Assembly: GCA_038373865.1 (NCBI GenBank) | Contig: JAXGGA010001710.1 | Location: forward strand, 78,674 to 142,673 | Direction: 5' to 3' | DNA length: 64,000 bases | Origin: Uloborus plumipes | Lineage: Eukaryota > Arthropoda > Arachnida > Araneae > Uloboridae | In this document: positions 1 to 11,070 of the stretch, piece after piece | Position numbering within the stretch: position 1 is the first letter of the stretch | How the letters are laid out: each line of letters begins with the position of its first letter | The notes under the pieces: model-generated | Seen by the model: the letters and a program-made list of their open reading frames with translations, nothing else | Databases searched by the model: none | What the model was told of the DNA's origin: nothing | Program-made: the position numbers and the translations under genes

Positions 1-300
1 GTGTCAGAAATCGACCTCCGTAATGGTGACGAATGACTGGTGAGTTATTCCGCACTCGAGTGGAATTCGAAAGTGACGGAGTGTGTGTCTCCACCCCTCC
101 TTGTTTTGCTCTTAAATCGAAATTATATCGAAATAAATCATTTCGAAACCATCTAATGAGTCGTTGAAGTTACTCACTCGTCTTACTTTCCGTCTGTAGA
201 CAAGCTCGTCGTTTACCATCAATGATGATAATCCATCAAGTTGAAAATCATGCGTGGACGTCGTTCCCAACAACCAAGAAAAGTGCTTTGGAATTCAAAG

Positions 301-514
301 CAGGGGTGCACAAAGCAAGTTACGCCATCAATTTTTTTTTTTTGGGGGGGGGGGGTTTAAAGAAATTTATTTATTTATTTAAATTATTTATTAATGTATT
401 TTTTAAATTAAACTATATACTGATTTTTTTTAATTTAAATTATTCATTGATTTATTTTTTTAATTTAAATTATTTTTTATTATTATTTATTTATTTATTT
501 GTGTGTGTGTTTGT

Positions 515-557
<43 letters not shown>

Positions 558-812
558 TAGAATGTCTGGAAGGGAAAAAAAGCGATTCTATTATGTGCAT
601 AATTAGTACTTTCAAAAAATTAATGCAGAAAAAAATAGTTAGAATTTAAAAAAATAAATAAATAATATTTAAATAAATAAATAAAAAAACTTTAAAAAAT
701 AAATAAAATAAAAAAGAGAGGTAAAAATAAAAATAAAAAGCAGAAGAGGGTTGTGAAAATTTTTGAGGAGAAATTTGCGTTATTGAGCTTGGGGGGGGGA
801 TGGGCACCCCTG
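301..812 (+). mobile_element. hAT-like MITE, family A, copy 1
   Basis: Non-autonomous DNA transposon of 512 bp. It starts CAGGGGTGCAC and ends GGGCACCCCTG, a short terminal inverted repeat. It is flanked by ATTCAAAG (293-300) and ATTCGAAG (813-820), an 8-bp target duplication with one mismatch that fits the hAT target pattern nTnnnnAn. The interior is a T/G homopolymer junction (about 331-356), TTTA-rich DNA, a GT microsatellite and an A-rich half. It has no coding capacity; a reading frame across 222-560 is just translated low-complexity DNA. Related copies lie at 4921-5407 and, split in two, at 43927-46733. hAT assignment rests on TIR plus TSD only. Confidence 0.8.
501..555. repeat. (GT)n microsatellite
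   Basis: GT dinucleotide run with two TT interruptions inside the family A MITE. The other family A copies have a much shorter GT tract (about 5125-5138) or a CA tract on the reverse strand (about 46537-46550), so the tract has changed length independently in each copy. Confidence 0.9.
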
Positions 813-820
813 ATTCGAAG

Positions 821-1007
821 AGCTTATTCAGTTCAGCAACTGAAATAAATAATTGAAGAGTTTTCCTGGAGAAAAGGCAATAGTTCTTATCATGTTCACA
901 CTTATTTAGAAACAAGTTTTTCGTGGAATTTTCTTACTTAACGCAACTAATGTATTAACATTATTTTGAAATACTCTTCTGTTGTATTGGTAATTAAGTT
1001 CCCGCCA

Positions 1008-1058
<51 letters not shown>

Positions 1059-1371
1059 GAGCTTATATTATATCTATCCGCCAAAAGTATTTAAACTATA
1101 TTTTACTTCAGATATGTAGCACAGTGCTAGTAGTGCATATTTCAAATCGCTACAAATATTTTGTAATCTGTTAATATATTTTTCGTTTTAAATGTAATTT
1201 GTACAGTTCTTCTCCGTCAAACAGTTAGAAATGTGTACTAGAACAAGTACTTATTCTTATAATTAGTTTCTTTTCTTTATTTTGGTTTTCCAGTTTGAGA
1301 AACATAACAACTTCCTCTAACTGGTTCGCATTGGACATTGAATAACCCATTTACAGCCTAATTCCCCATTG
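821..1371. other. No gene seen; 42-nt poly-A run
   Basis: AT-rich sequence with no recognisable gene. An uninterrupted run of A occupies 1013-1054. It could be the tail of a retroposed sequence, but I see no element body attached to it and no flanking duplication. Its length may also be uncertain in the assembly. Confidence 0.6.
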
Positions 1372-1530
1372 ACGTAAAGGAAAGACGAAGCATTAAAAGG
1401 GGCGTAATGCATCTTAAAAATATCGCCAGTAAAAAAAGTCTAAGTAAAATAATTAAATGTCGAAAAAATAAAAAAAAATTTAAACGGAAAAGTAGGCTCG
1501 TTTAGCTCTTAAGGGAACTTCTTGTTATTT
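1372..1530 (+). repeat. Dispersed repeat X, short copy
   Basis: The left part (about 1378-1430: GACGAAG, TAATGCATCTTAAAAATATCGCC) matches 54450-54500. The right part (1492-1530: AGTAGGCTCGTTTAG, then AACTTCTTGTTA) matches 56270-56310. This copy therefore looks like an internally deleted version of the larger repeat at 54428-56310. No coding sequence. Confidence 0.6.
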
Positions 1531-2010
1531 GTTGTATTCTTCTGATGGGAAATTAAAATGTGTGACGAAATTGTTCTTAATGTTTTTCTATTATTATTTT
1601 AATATTTTTTGTTTCCAATGTGTGCCATCCAAAAGATATAAGTTTCTTATATCTTTTAACAAATATTGCGTCTTTTTTTCAGATACTCTACAATTATGTC
1701 AGTCAAATTCCCCATCTTGCAGTTTCTCTTTCGCATTACATAACATCGCGATTACATAACCCTATCTTGATCTCAAAATAAATATCCTCCTGCTTCTAAG
1801 TGACTTGTCAACACACATTGCGAGTTCCCACTAAGCGGATACTCCCGATTATTTATAACTTTTCTTTATTTACGTTCTTTGTTTTATTTTATTTATTTTT
1901 TAATTATTAACGTGAAAGACAGGAATTTTAAATAACGTTGACACCAAAAGGAAAAGGCGGGATCTTTCAATCGATGGCTCATTAGTTTCAGTTGCTGAAA
2001 CCAATATTAA
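1531..2010. other. No gene seen
   Basis: AT-rich DNA. Short open frames exist but show no domain, composition or splice context that would support a gene. Confidence 0.5.
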
Positions 2011-2018
2011 GCTGGATT

Positions 2019-2502
2019 CAGGGCCTGATTATAGCACGGGCCAACTAGGCCTGGGACTGGGGCCTTATCTTCCTAAGGGAGCCCCTAATTTTCTAAATGC
2101 TGATGCACAGCATTAAAGAATTATGTATTTTTAAGAAAAACTTTATGTTTCATAAATAGAAAAATAAAAACCCTCCCTTTTGATACTTAAGAGGCAGTTT
2201 TTACAAGAGTCAGGCAAGTTAGATGGTCAGATACATCCCATTTTTGATTTCGCTCAAAATTTTGCAGCCTTAAAAAGGCAGAACATAGAATGGGGCAGGG
2301 CCGTCATTTCAAGTTTTTCCAGGGGGGGGGGAGGGTACAAACACAATGTAATTTCATCGGAAAACATGAAAAACTACGCCCACTTAGATTTAAATACATT
2401 GATTTCTCAAAGCCAGGCTGGGAATTGACCCCCCCCCCCTAAATGCTGGGCCTGGAATGCGGCCTCACTTCTTGGGCCTCACTTTTAGTTAGTCTGGCCT
2501 TG
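2019..2502 (+). mobile_element. hAT-like MITE, family B, with nested insert
   Basis: Starts CAGGGCCTGATTA and ends AGTCTGGCCTTG, an imperfect terminal inverted repeat. It is flanked by a perfect 8-bp duplication GCTGGATT (2011-2018 and 2503-2510). It shares termini with 25589-26135 and 62029-62225. A second MITE (2296-2454) sits inside it, so this element inserted first. Subterminal sequence is rich in GGCC and GGGCC, as in the other two copies. No transposase coding sequence. Confidence 0.85.
2296..2454 (+). mobile_element. hAT-like MITE, family C, short copy nested in family B
   Basis: 159-bp element starting CAGGGCCGTCATTTC and ending GGGCCTG, flanked by GAATGGGG (2288-2295) and GAATGCGG (2455-2462), an 8-bp duplication with one mismatch. 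Its ends match the 1831-bp element at 23401-25231: a G run near the left end, then ACGCCCACTTA, ACATTGATTTCTCAAAG and a C run near the right end. It is an internal-deletion derivative of that longer element. Confidence 0.8.
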
Positions 2503-2510
2503 GCTGGATT

Positions 2511-4032
2511 ACTGAGAGCAAAGCTTTTGCACGATATCTCATGTCGGTTTAGTTGACCAGGATTTACCGTTCACAGAACACAGGATATAAATGTCGCGAA
2601 AATACAAGAACAATTATAGGGAAATTGAAAACAAAACGTTTTATTAAGTAGTGACATTCGAATTATTTGTTTATAATTAACCTTTAATTTGTGTTAGCCC
2701 TCCTCCCAAATGCGATGGCATATCGTTCCTTCTGAAATGCTTTGGATATTCTCTAAAAGAGATAAAAACATTCGCAAAAAATTTCAATGGTGCAGTTTAG
2801 GAGACAAAATCTCTGATGGGAACCTTAGGTTTCATGGGAAAGGAAGTTTGATTTACAAAGTTCTGCAAGACTTTTGTTTTAATGTAGGATCACAATATTA
2901 CTCAAAGTATTGTCACAAATCTAAAACAATTTTGTACACTTTTTGCTACTTAACTGCATACCCCTTACAGATTTTCATGCACCTCAAAGAACTTACCTCA
3001 TAGAAGAAAGAGTAAACAAACCATAGGTTGAAAACCACTATAGCTGCCCTCAAAAAAAAAATAAATAAATAAATAAAAAAATAATAATAATAATAATAAA
3101 ATAAAAATAACTAATTTGAATTATTACAACTTAAATTCAAATTATGCTTTCTGCAATCACGAGCTGCGATAGGTGTTTGTGTGTGTAGGACATGGACACC
3201 ACTATCAGGAGGGTCGGAGGTCGAGGACAGGAACCGGTGGATCTTTACAAATTCGTCATTGCTCAAAAAAAAAAATAAATAAATAACCGACTGAGAGATT
3301 GGTTTAGAAATTAAAACTAAAACCAGAAAATTTTATCCGGCTGCATAAATCTCTGCTTGGCCCACAGCGTGAACCGCCCAGCAGCCGGAAACCGTACGAC
3401 CTGACACAGAGTGCACATTTATCTTCCAGTCTAAAAGAATCGACAAATACATTCCAAAGTGAGTGAAGGAGGAAAAAAGCGCCGACTCCTTAAATGAGGG
3501 GAGAAATTGCAAAACTAATAAAACTACTTCAAATATTTCACATTCTTCAGAGAGCAGGTTTTGCCGAGGATTCCTAGATCGGGCCATGAACCCAGCAAAG
3601 AGCGCAATCCAGACCGAATTGTCTAAACGGAATTGATTGGTTTCTGATTAAACGCCTTCAAAGGAATGTGATGAATTGAATGCATTGTGGTTTTTAAATA
3701 ATGTGTCGGGATTATTCTGCAAATGCGATGAAAAGCATTCCAGACTGATTGTTTCCGGGTTCGAAAAAATGGAGTCTGGAATTTAAAGTCAGACGTTTAA
3801 GAGGAAAATCGAATATACGTAAATATGTGTGTGTCAAATTACGCAGGATTCTTTCAACTGCAAACGGATTTATGTATTTTCATTTATCTTACTTAACAAA
3901 AAATAAATAAACGAATAAACGCGGTTTTTGTTCTTCGATTTAACTATTTTGACGTTGATATTCGTTGTTATACTCATGACATTTGTTCAATTATGAAGTG
4001 CGCTGAGAAGAATAAAATGCTGTTTTTACAGT
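2511..4032. other. No gene seen; A-rich simple repeats
   Basis: A/T simple sequence at 3050-3112 (AAAT, then AAT units) and 3264-3287. About 3330-3760 is less repetitive and more balanced in composition, with possible homeodomain- and Runx-like words (for example TGATTAAA and TGTGGTTT), so a noncoding regulatory element is conceivable. I see no exon or RNA gene. Confidence 0.5.
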
Positions 4033-4036
4033 TTAA

Positions 4037-4553
4037 CCTCTTCAGACCTAATGTACCCATTTGGGTACATTCATAAAAAAAATCATAAAAAATATTTTTT
4101 CTTTCCAAATCATTTAAAAGTTACTCAAATCTATTTAGGACATTCTATTTTCAGTATTGTTCACTAGACTCCAGAATAGGTACATTTCTGAGAGAATTAT
4201 TCTCAGATAAAAATGGCTGATGATAACTTGCTGAAAGCTGGCCCTTCTTGTGGTATAAGACTTAAGTAAAAATTCCCTTTACACTTTGAATTTTTAAGAT
4301 TTAAATGTTTCATTTTGTTAAGCAAGTCTTAAGCTTTAAATTGAGTTTAAGAAAAACTAATCTGCAGCTCTTTTTAGTGTGTAGTTTTGAGCTTCAAACA
4401 ATGTGTACCCGATTGGGTTCATCGATTTTTTTCCATCAAAAAATTAAAAAATTTTTTTTTTTTCAACTTTTTATGTTATTAGAGGCTAAAACGACAATAT
4501 ATCAGTAAAAAATTTTTTTTTTGAGCGGTGGTATTTCTTCGGGTCTGAGGAGG
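4037..4553 (+). mobile_element. piggyBac-like (TTAA) MITE candidate
   Basis: The left end CCTCTTCAGACC follows TTAA (4033-4036). The right end GGGTCTGAGGAGG (4541-4553) is its inverted partner and is followed by ATAA, one change from TTAA. A palindrome around GTACCCA/TGGGTAC lies just inside the left end. The length (517 bp) and TTAA-type target suggest a piggyBac-like non-autonomous element. The degraded right target site keeps confidence moderate. Confidence 0.6.
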
Positions 4554-4715
4554 ATAATACAGCTAATTTTATAGTAATAAACTGTAAAATTGTTATTTTT
4601 ACAGTAATGAACTGTAAAATTGCTAATTTTACAGTTTATTACTGTGCACTTTACAGTTTTAAACTGGAACCTCTGCTCACAATATTATACTGTAAAATAG
4701 TCTTTTTTTGCAGAG
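4554..4715 (+). mobile_element. Palindromic-module MITE, copy 1 (left end missing)
   Basis: Repeated ACAGTAATAAACTGTAAAATTGC modules followed by the family right end TTTTTTTGCAGAG and TA (4716-4717). The left terminus (CACTGCAAAAAATGAA type) is absent; the copy starts directly at the right edge of the TTAA-type MITE, so that neighbour probably removed it. Other copies: 7393, 10380, 10670, 11830, 15666, 16728, 36025 and 49355. Confidence 0.75.
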
Positions 4716-4876
4716 TAGAGATGGAATCTATGAAAGTTTCTCTTTTGTTTTTCGTGTATGCTATACATATTTCTTTCAGTGAGCTCTTTCCAATAATTCT
4801 TTAGAAATCGAATAAAAGAAAATGAAAAAAAAAAAAAAAGAATACAGAAGAAATTTCGCTTTACTATTTTTCAGAA

Positions 4877-4920
4877 CAGGGGTGCCCAGAACAGGGGTGG
4901 GCACCCCCCGTGCTTCAGAA
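4877..4920 (+). repeat. Stacked family A terminus fragments
   Basis: Two partial copies of the CAGGGGTGCCC terminus precede the full copy at 4921. Each start is preceded by CAGAA, the same word that forms the target duplication of the full copy. Confidence 0.6.
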
Positions 4921-5407
4921 CAGGGGTGCCCACAGGGGTGCAAGTTGCGCCATCGAATTTTTTTTTGGGGGGGGGGGGATTTTTTTAAACTAATTTATTT
5001 ATTTATTTAAATTTTTTATAATTTTTTTTAAGTTAAATTATTTACTAATTTTTTTAATGTAAATTATTTGCTAATTTATTTTTTTAACTTAAGTTATTTC
5101 TTTATTATTATTTATTTATTTATTTTGTGTTTGTGTGTGGAATCTCTGAAAGGGGGGAAAAAGCGATTCTGTTCTGCGCATAATTAGTACTTTAAAAATA
5201 TTAATAATATGCAAAAAAATAATAGTTTTAATTGAAAAAAAATAAATAAAAATAATACAAAATATAAATAAATAATGTTTAAAAAAATAAATAAATAATA
5301 TTTAAAAAATAAATAAAATCAAAAAGAGAGATAAAAATCGCAATAGGGTTGTGAAAAATTTTGGGGGGGAGTTTGCGCCATTGAGCTTGGGGGGATGGGG
5401 ACCCCTG
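4921..5407 (+). mobile_element. hAT-like MITE, family A, copy 2
   Basis: 487 bp from CAGGGGTGCCCAC to GGGGACCCCTG, flanked by CTTCAGAA (4913-4920) and GTTCAGAA (5408-5415), an 8-bp duplication with one mismatch and the hAT nTnnnnAn pattern. The interior parallels copy 1: GTTGCGCCATC, a T/G homopolymer junction, TTTA-rich DNA, AAAAAGCGATTCT, an A-rich half, then GGGTTGTGAAAAATTTT near the right end. No coding sequence. Confidence 0.8.
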
Positions 5408-5415
5408 GTTCAGAA

Positions 5416-7392
5416 CGCCCAAAAAATGTATAACATTTTCTACTTGATATTTAAAGAAAAAGTATCTCTCAAAGCAGTTAGTGCGCCATAAAGCATAAAC
5501 ATTTTTTTTTCATTATTTGATTCCAACCAACAGCAGGCTTCTTGAGGACAGAGAGATAAAAGAAAGCTGTTATTTACGATCGGCACCGACAAAGGGATCG
5601 TTTCAACATCCGACGCTTCACATTCGGCCGCATCTTTTATGTCCTCTTTTTTCGGCTTTTTAACCTTGTGGCGATCAATTTTCTCTCGTAATTACTTTGA
5701 TTTTTCCGAATTTGATTTTGTCATTCCAGATTTCACTCTTCAACGGGTCTATTTAATGATGATAAAGGATTTTATGAAGCAGATGATAATTATTGGAAGC
5801 ACTGTATCTGCGGATGTTTGCGAATTATTGGTCATTTTTTGGAACATTACTTACTGTGGAATGCATTGTGGTAGAGCGTATTTGGAAAAGTAAATTTACT
5901 TTTTTGCTTCCTTTCGTTTTATTTTTCTTTAAATCTTCTTTTTTTTTTCGTTTCTTTTCTTTCTTTCTTTCTTTTTTTTTTAATGAATCTGTATATCATC
6001 TGTGTAAATCAAATACTTCCGACGAGTTATGTTAGCAGGGAGTAAATGCAAGAAAAATATTTTTGAAACGTCTCGTGTAAAAGTCTCTTTTTAGTAAGAT
6101 GAAAATTAATTACAGTTTGAAAAATTAAGAAATACTTTTGTGCAAGTGAAAGGAAATATTACGACGTTAACTCTCACCGATTTATAGAGAACAGCATACA
6201 TGTGCTTTGTAGTTTTATCCAACTATTTTTCTAAACTTTCACAATTAAATTTTAGATCAAAAGAACCTTAAATTCAAGAAAATTCAATATTTCTTATTCA
6301 TTTACAAATGAATTTGTGACTGTCCTTTAAACAGAGTCTTTTTACCAAAGGAAATATACAGAGGTCCCAATTCAAATTGACTGGGACCAGAAAAATGTAC
6401 CTTGTTGTGTCCTTTTTCGCCTAAATGTCCCTTAAAGAAATTACTCCTCTATGTATATTAATATGTTAAAATCGGAAATAAGGCTTGGAACCTAGGACTA
6501 TGGGAGGGGTTCCTACAGTCCCTTCTCTACAGCTAGGGGGTCCCCAAGCTTAAATTTTTAAGAGGACACAAATTCTTAATTTGCCGAATAAAGTTCCAAC
6601 TTTTGCAGAAAAATAAAGCAACGGTACACATAGGTACATCCAATGAAAAATTACATTTGGAGATTGCAGTTGAGTCCTTAAATTCGCAATCATCGACGAA
6701 ATCTGCCGTATAAGAAGCTTTTTGCGAGGTCACAGAGACCCCCCGTGACCTCACATCGGAGCATCCCCATCTGCTACGTCCGCCTCTAGTCGAAGCTTTT
6801 GCAGACTAGCAACATTCCACCTTTAGTTCATTCAATACCGAGAATGATGCTAATTGACGAAGACAACGCCTCTCACGTGAGAAAATCAAATATTTAAACA
6901 CACCAAACCGTAAAGGGGGAAGGAAGAAAAAAGCCAAAATCCGCACCTATAGCTCATTTTCCGCATTCTGAGCCGTCAGAGGCGCTCTCTCGCGCCTTTT
7001 ATCTGGCGTCGGTGGAGCGCGTAATGCGCTAATTCGGATGTTCGATACGCCCTCCCGACAAGTCGCCCACGCCCGAATCAGTCGCCGAATTTCGGACTTT
7101 TTCCGGCCTATGAAAGACCTAATTAAGAGAGACGCGTTGTCCGCTTCGCAGAAACACCGGGCTGTCTGTCTAGGAGAGAAAGGGTGGAGAAAATTTTCCG
7201 CAGTGATTGGCTTGTGAGAGGTGACTGCATATGCGGAATTCATATTTCGTGGTGCTGTGAGTTCAATGCAAGTTGGACGCTCGGGCGGATCCAGCTTCTG
7301 GTTTTGGAGGAGGTCAGCGTCGGGGGGGGGGGGGGTCAAAGGACGTCTTTCAGCCTCAAATATGGGGTCTGGAGCAAATGTTTTAAACTGTG
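5416..7392. other. No gene seen; GC-richer block at the right
   Basis: A pyrimidine-rich (TTTC)n/T tract lies at 5938-5981. A hairpin-prone stretch lies at about 6364-6389 (GGTCCCA...TGGGACC). About 6945-7340 is clearly richer in G+C and CpG than its surroundings and contains frames open on both strands. Nothing in them resembles a known domain, so I treat it as a GC-rich block of unknown role. Confidence 0.5.
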
Positions 7393-7705
7393 CACTAAAA
7401 AATGAATGTTGTTTTTACAGTATAATACAGCTAATGTCGTAGTAATAAACTGTAAAATTGCTAATTTTATAGTTTATTACCGCGCATTTTACAGTTGCAA
7501 AATTTAACCTCTGCTACCAACATTACACTGTTGCTTTTACAGTATCACACAGCTAAATTTTATGAGAATAAACTAAAATTCCTAACTTTACAGTAAGAGA
7601 CTAAAATTTCTAGTCTTACAGTTTATTACTGTGCATTTTGACAGTATTAAATTGGAACCTCGGCTGCCAGTATTATAATGTACCAACAACAGTTCATTTT
7701 TAGTG
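7393..7705 (+). mobile_element. Palindromic-module MITE, copy 2
   Basis: 313 bp. Left end CACTAAAAAATGAATG followed by TTTTTACAGTATAATAC; right end AACAGTTCATTTTTAGTG, then TA. The interior is a run of ACAGTAATAAACTGT-type palindromes separated by AATTGCTAATTTT-type linkers. Non-coding. Confidence 0.8.
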
Positions 7706-7707
7706 TA

Positions 7708-8160
7708 CGTCTATTTTCTTTATAATTCTCTTTTGTTACAAAAATAATGAAGAGAAATAAAAAAAGAGATAAATAAAACGATTACTTTTTCAAAAAATAT
7801 TGCACCTAGTGAGTAGTATCGTCAATGTTTTTAACTAATTCAGATTAGGAAATATCTTGTCCGGTTAAGAATGTTATCAAGACAAGATAAGAAAATTCAG
7901 AATGTTGGGGGGAGGGTGGCTAATCAGTTTTCTAACTCCCACCTTCCGCCTCCCCATAAATTAAAACATATAATTAAACCAATAAAGACTATTACTTCAA
8001 AGAATAATATTTTCTAAGAATTTTTTTTATTTAATTTTAGAAGAAGCTTACATATGAACATTAGCAAAATAAACGGAGAATAAATTTCATCAGTTAACAG
8101 ACATTAGAAATTAACGGATTAGAGCTACTTGCGGTACATAGTTGGACATAGGTATAGTCC
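7708..8160. other. No gene seen
   Basis: AT-rich DNA without a recognisable element. Confidence 0.5.
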
Positions 8161-8524
8161 GATAAATTGAACTTTAAAAATAAGTCCATGGAATTTCTCT
8201 CCTCCCTCATGCTAAATATTTTGAATGAATATCTTCAACCGACATTTTTTTTTTTTTTTCATTTTTAAAGGATTAAAGATCTGGAAATTCATATGATGTT
8301 TTTAAAACGTACCGGAAGTGAATTCGTAGTTGATTTATAACTATGAGTAAAATAACTTAACATCATAGAATAAAAAATATTTTAATCACTCTTCTAATTC
8401 ATATTCAAATATTTCAAATTAATGCCTTATGTAGCAAAATTAAATTGTTGGGCCATTTTGCATGCATATGGAGCTTTCAAAGGTTACCTAAAATTAATTC
8501 GTTGCAAATTTTAGAACGAGTCAA

Positions 8525-8576
<52 letters not shown>
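8525..8576. repeat. (AAT)n microsatellite
   Basis: About 17 uninterrupted AAT units inside the diverged tandem array. Confidence 0.95.
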
Positions 8577-8949
8577 GCAACTGTTTAGATGGACTGAAAA
8601 TATTGTTAATAAATAGCTGTCAAACATTCCTCTTACTGTGTTAAAACATTAGTAGAGAAATCAAAATGATATTTTATTTCCATGCATGATTTTCTAAAAA
8701 TTCGTATGAAGCTTTCAAAACGCATTCAAAATGCATTCATTGTTAGCTTTAAAATGATTAAAACGATGAAACAATTCAATATTTACATGCAATAAATGTG
8801 TTGTCAATCAATAGCTGTTTATCATCCTTCTTACTCGTGTGAAAACATAAGTGGAGAAATCGAAAGTTTCGTATGCACGAATTTTCTAAAAATCCATATG
8901 AATGTTTCAAAGCGCATTCCAAATTTATTCATTGTTATTTTAAAATGAG

Positions 8950-8994
8950 AAAAGCATTAAAACAATGTAAATGTTACATTGTTTTAATGCTTTT
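8950..8994. repeat. Perfect 21-bp hairpin with 3-nt loop
   Basis: Left arm 8950-8970 and right arm 8974-8994 are exact inverted copies around ATG. Sibling units of the surrounding array have only the left-arm version, so the right arm looks like a recent inverted duplication in this unit. AAT/AATGT simple repeats follow. Confidence 0.9.
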
Positions 8995-9310
8995 AATAGT
9001 AAATAATAATAATGTAATAATGTAATAATGTAATAATAATGTAAATAGTAATAATGCAGTAAATAACTATTTTTAATCATTAATTTCAGCGTCTTTTTAG
9101 AAACATAAGGGGAGAAATCGAAATTTGTGTATGCATAAATTTTCTGAAAATTCGTACGAATTTTTCAAAGTGCATCCAAACGTCATTCATTGTTGATTTT
9201 AAAATAAGTAAAACATTGAAACAATATAAATCTTCCATGCAATAAATAACTATTTTTAATCACTAATTTCAGCATCTTTTTAAAAACTAAGTCTTACTCA
9301 ACTGTTTCGC

Positions 9311-10379
9311 CACCTCAAAACCTGATGATCATCAGAAAGTAATAAAAATGCTAGTCTAACCGTAAAAATTATTAACAATTAGCAGAGTGGTGGTTTGTTA
9401 AGAGAAGTGCAGACAGTTTAATGAGAGGGCTGTTTTCTCAAATTTCGCAATCCTGTAGTCTAGACGACAGATTTGTGCACTAAAGTATTTCTTTCCGTCC
9501 CAGACACAAAACAATTTGGAAATTTTCAACTATCAATAAATGGTAACTATTATTTTTAAAACATTATTATCAGACGACACTTTTCATATTTTTGACCCAA
9601 TTATGTCTCGTGTTTCGTTTATTTATTCAGCAGAGGCAAGCGGCGGGTTAATTGTATAGTCTGTTAAATAATTGAATGGGGATTTAACACGAGGGAGTTT
9701 TGTAAGTGTGCTCTTAAAAGCGTACCCCCCTCCCCCTATTTATGATTTTATGCGCTTCTTATAAATATAATGTTATTGTAAAATATTTAATTTCAGGTTT
9801 CATATTTTTTTTTTAAATGCTGCTTCGAAAATTACGAGTACATATGGGCAAAAGTTTTATAGTTATTTTTTTAGCACATTTAAAAAGCATGATTTTAAAA
9901 TTTAAATATCATGCTACTATTAACGCAAAATACATCTTGAAGAAGAAATGAAATCGAAATTCAACTTAATGTAAACTGATAATTACAGTTTTCCATCTCT
10001 ACAAATAACGATACCTTTTATTGAGATACTTTCTATAATAAGAGAAAAATTATTATTATATTAACGATATTCTTTTAAATTATCTCCCAGAACATTAATA
10101 AATAAAAAAAAAGAAGCTTTGTCTCAGAGAGTAAAACTTATTAAATCTCCTTTGTCCCAGGAATTGAAATTATCAGCTTGTTTTCTCCTAAATTTGTTCG
10201 TAAAAGATCTTTCGAACTTGCACCAAACGGGAAAAATAATTTCAGTGCTGAATATTATCGATATTTTGTATTCGATACTTTTCGAAATCGATCGATACCG
10301 AGGTTTTCGGTACCACTTAACATCAAACACCTCCCATGAAGATGTATCCGTCTTTTCAACAACAATCTAGAGAAGACAT
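9311..10379. other. No gene seen
   Basis: AT-rich DNA with no element boundaries that I can support. Confidence 0.5.
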
Positions 10380-10617
10380 GTAAAATTGTTAATTTCACAG
10401 TTTATTAATGTGCATTTTAGTTTTAAACTGGAAGCTCTGTTGCCAGTTTTATACTGTTGTTATTACAGTATAATTTTATGGTAATGAACTGTAAAATTGC
10501 TAATTTCACAGTAATAAACTGTAAAATTGCTAATTTTACAGATTATTACTGTGCATTTTATTGGAACCTCTGTTTCCAGTACTATACTGAACAAATAACA
10601 GTTTATGTTTTGCAGTG
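10380..10617 (+). mobile_element. Palindromic-module MITE, copy 3 (left end missing)
   Basis: Begins within the module region and ends GTTTTGCAGTG, then TA (10618-10619). It contains GGAACCTCTG and AACTGGAAGCTCTG, the words flanking the module array in other copies. It is separated from copy 4 by a 52-bp spacer (10618-10669) that recurs after copy 4. Confidence 0.75.
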
Positions 10618-10669
10618 TATAAGGCGGGGTTCACTAAAAAATATCGCTTGATTTTTTAATTTGGAGATA
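10618..10669 (+). repeat. 52-bp spacer, first of a duplicated pair
   Basis: Similar to 11017-11070: both contain CTAnAAAATATCGCT, GATTTTTT and TGGAGATA. The pair flanks MITE copy 4, which points to a tandem duplication of a MITE-plus-flank unit. Confidence 0.7.
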
Positions 10670-11016
10670 CATTGCAAAAAATGAACGTTTTTACAGTATA
10701 ATACTGGCAGCTGAGGCTCCAATTCAAAATTATATAAACTGTAAAACTAGCAATTTTACAGTTTCTTACTGTAAAGTTAATTGTACAGCTTATTGCCTTG
10801 AAATTTAGCAATATTATACTGTAAAAACAACAGTATAATACTGGCAGCCGAGGCTCCAGTTTAAAACTGTAAAATGCACGGTAATAAACTGCAAAGTTAG
10901 CAATTTTACAGTTTAGTACTGTAAAATTAGCTATTTTTATTTATTACTGTAATTTTTTTTTTCTGCAGCTTATTAAAATTGGCTGTATTACATTGTAAAA
11001 ACTACATTCATTTGTG
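10670..11016 (+). mobile_element. Palindromic-module MITE, copy 4
   Basis: 347 bp from CATTGCAAAAAATGAACG (preceded by TA, 10668-10669) to ACTACATTCATTTGTG (followed by TA). It contains TACTGGCAGC and GAGGCTCCAGTTTAAAACTG next to the termini and several palindromic modules. An internal repeat of the terminal block at about 10825-10880 suggests a longer or partly duplicated copy. Confidence 0.8.
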
Positions 11017-11070
11017 TATGACAATGGGCTCGCTACAAAATATCGCTCGATTTTTTTCAGCTTGGAGATA

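Larger units (their letters stand above)
8161..9310 (+). repeat. Diverged tandem array, about 180-250-bp units
   Basis: About five degraded units share a block like TTTTCTAAAAATTCGTATGAA followed by TTTCAAA and CGCATTC; blocks lie near 8281, 8458, 8690, 8885 and 9137. Each is followed by a 'gttgattttaaaat...aaaac' segment and then an 'aataaataactattttta' or 'aatagctgt' segment. Spacing varies from insertions such as the AAT microsatellite and a hairpin. An old satellite-like array. Confidence 0.65.

Noticed and set aside
222..560. 112-codon plus-strand open frame
   Set aside because: It runs through homopolymer, TTTA and GT simple sequence of a MITE; the peptide is low-complexity (Phe/Leu-rich, then Cys-Val repeats).
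6947..7339. 130-codon minus-strand frame in a GC-rich block
   Set aside because: Two plus-strand frames overlap it, the block is GC-rich (few stops by chance), and no motif, signal or splice context supports coding.
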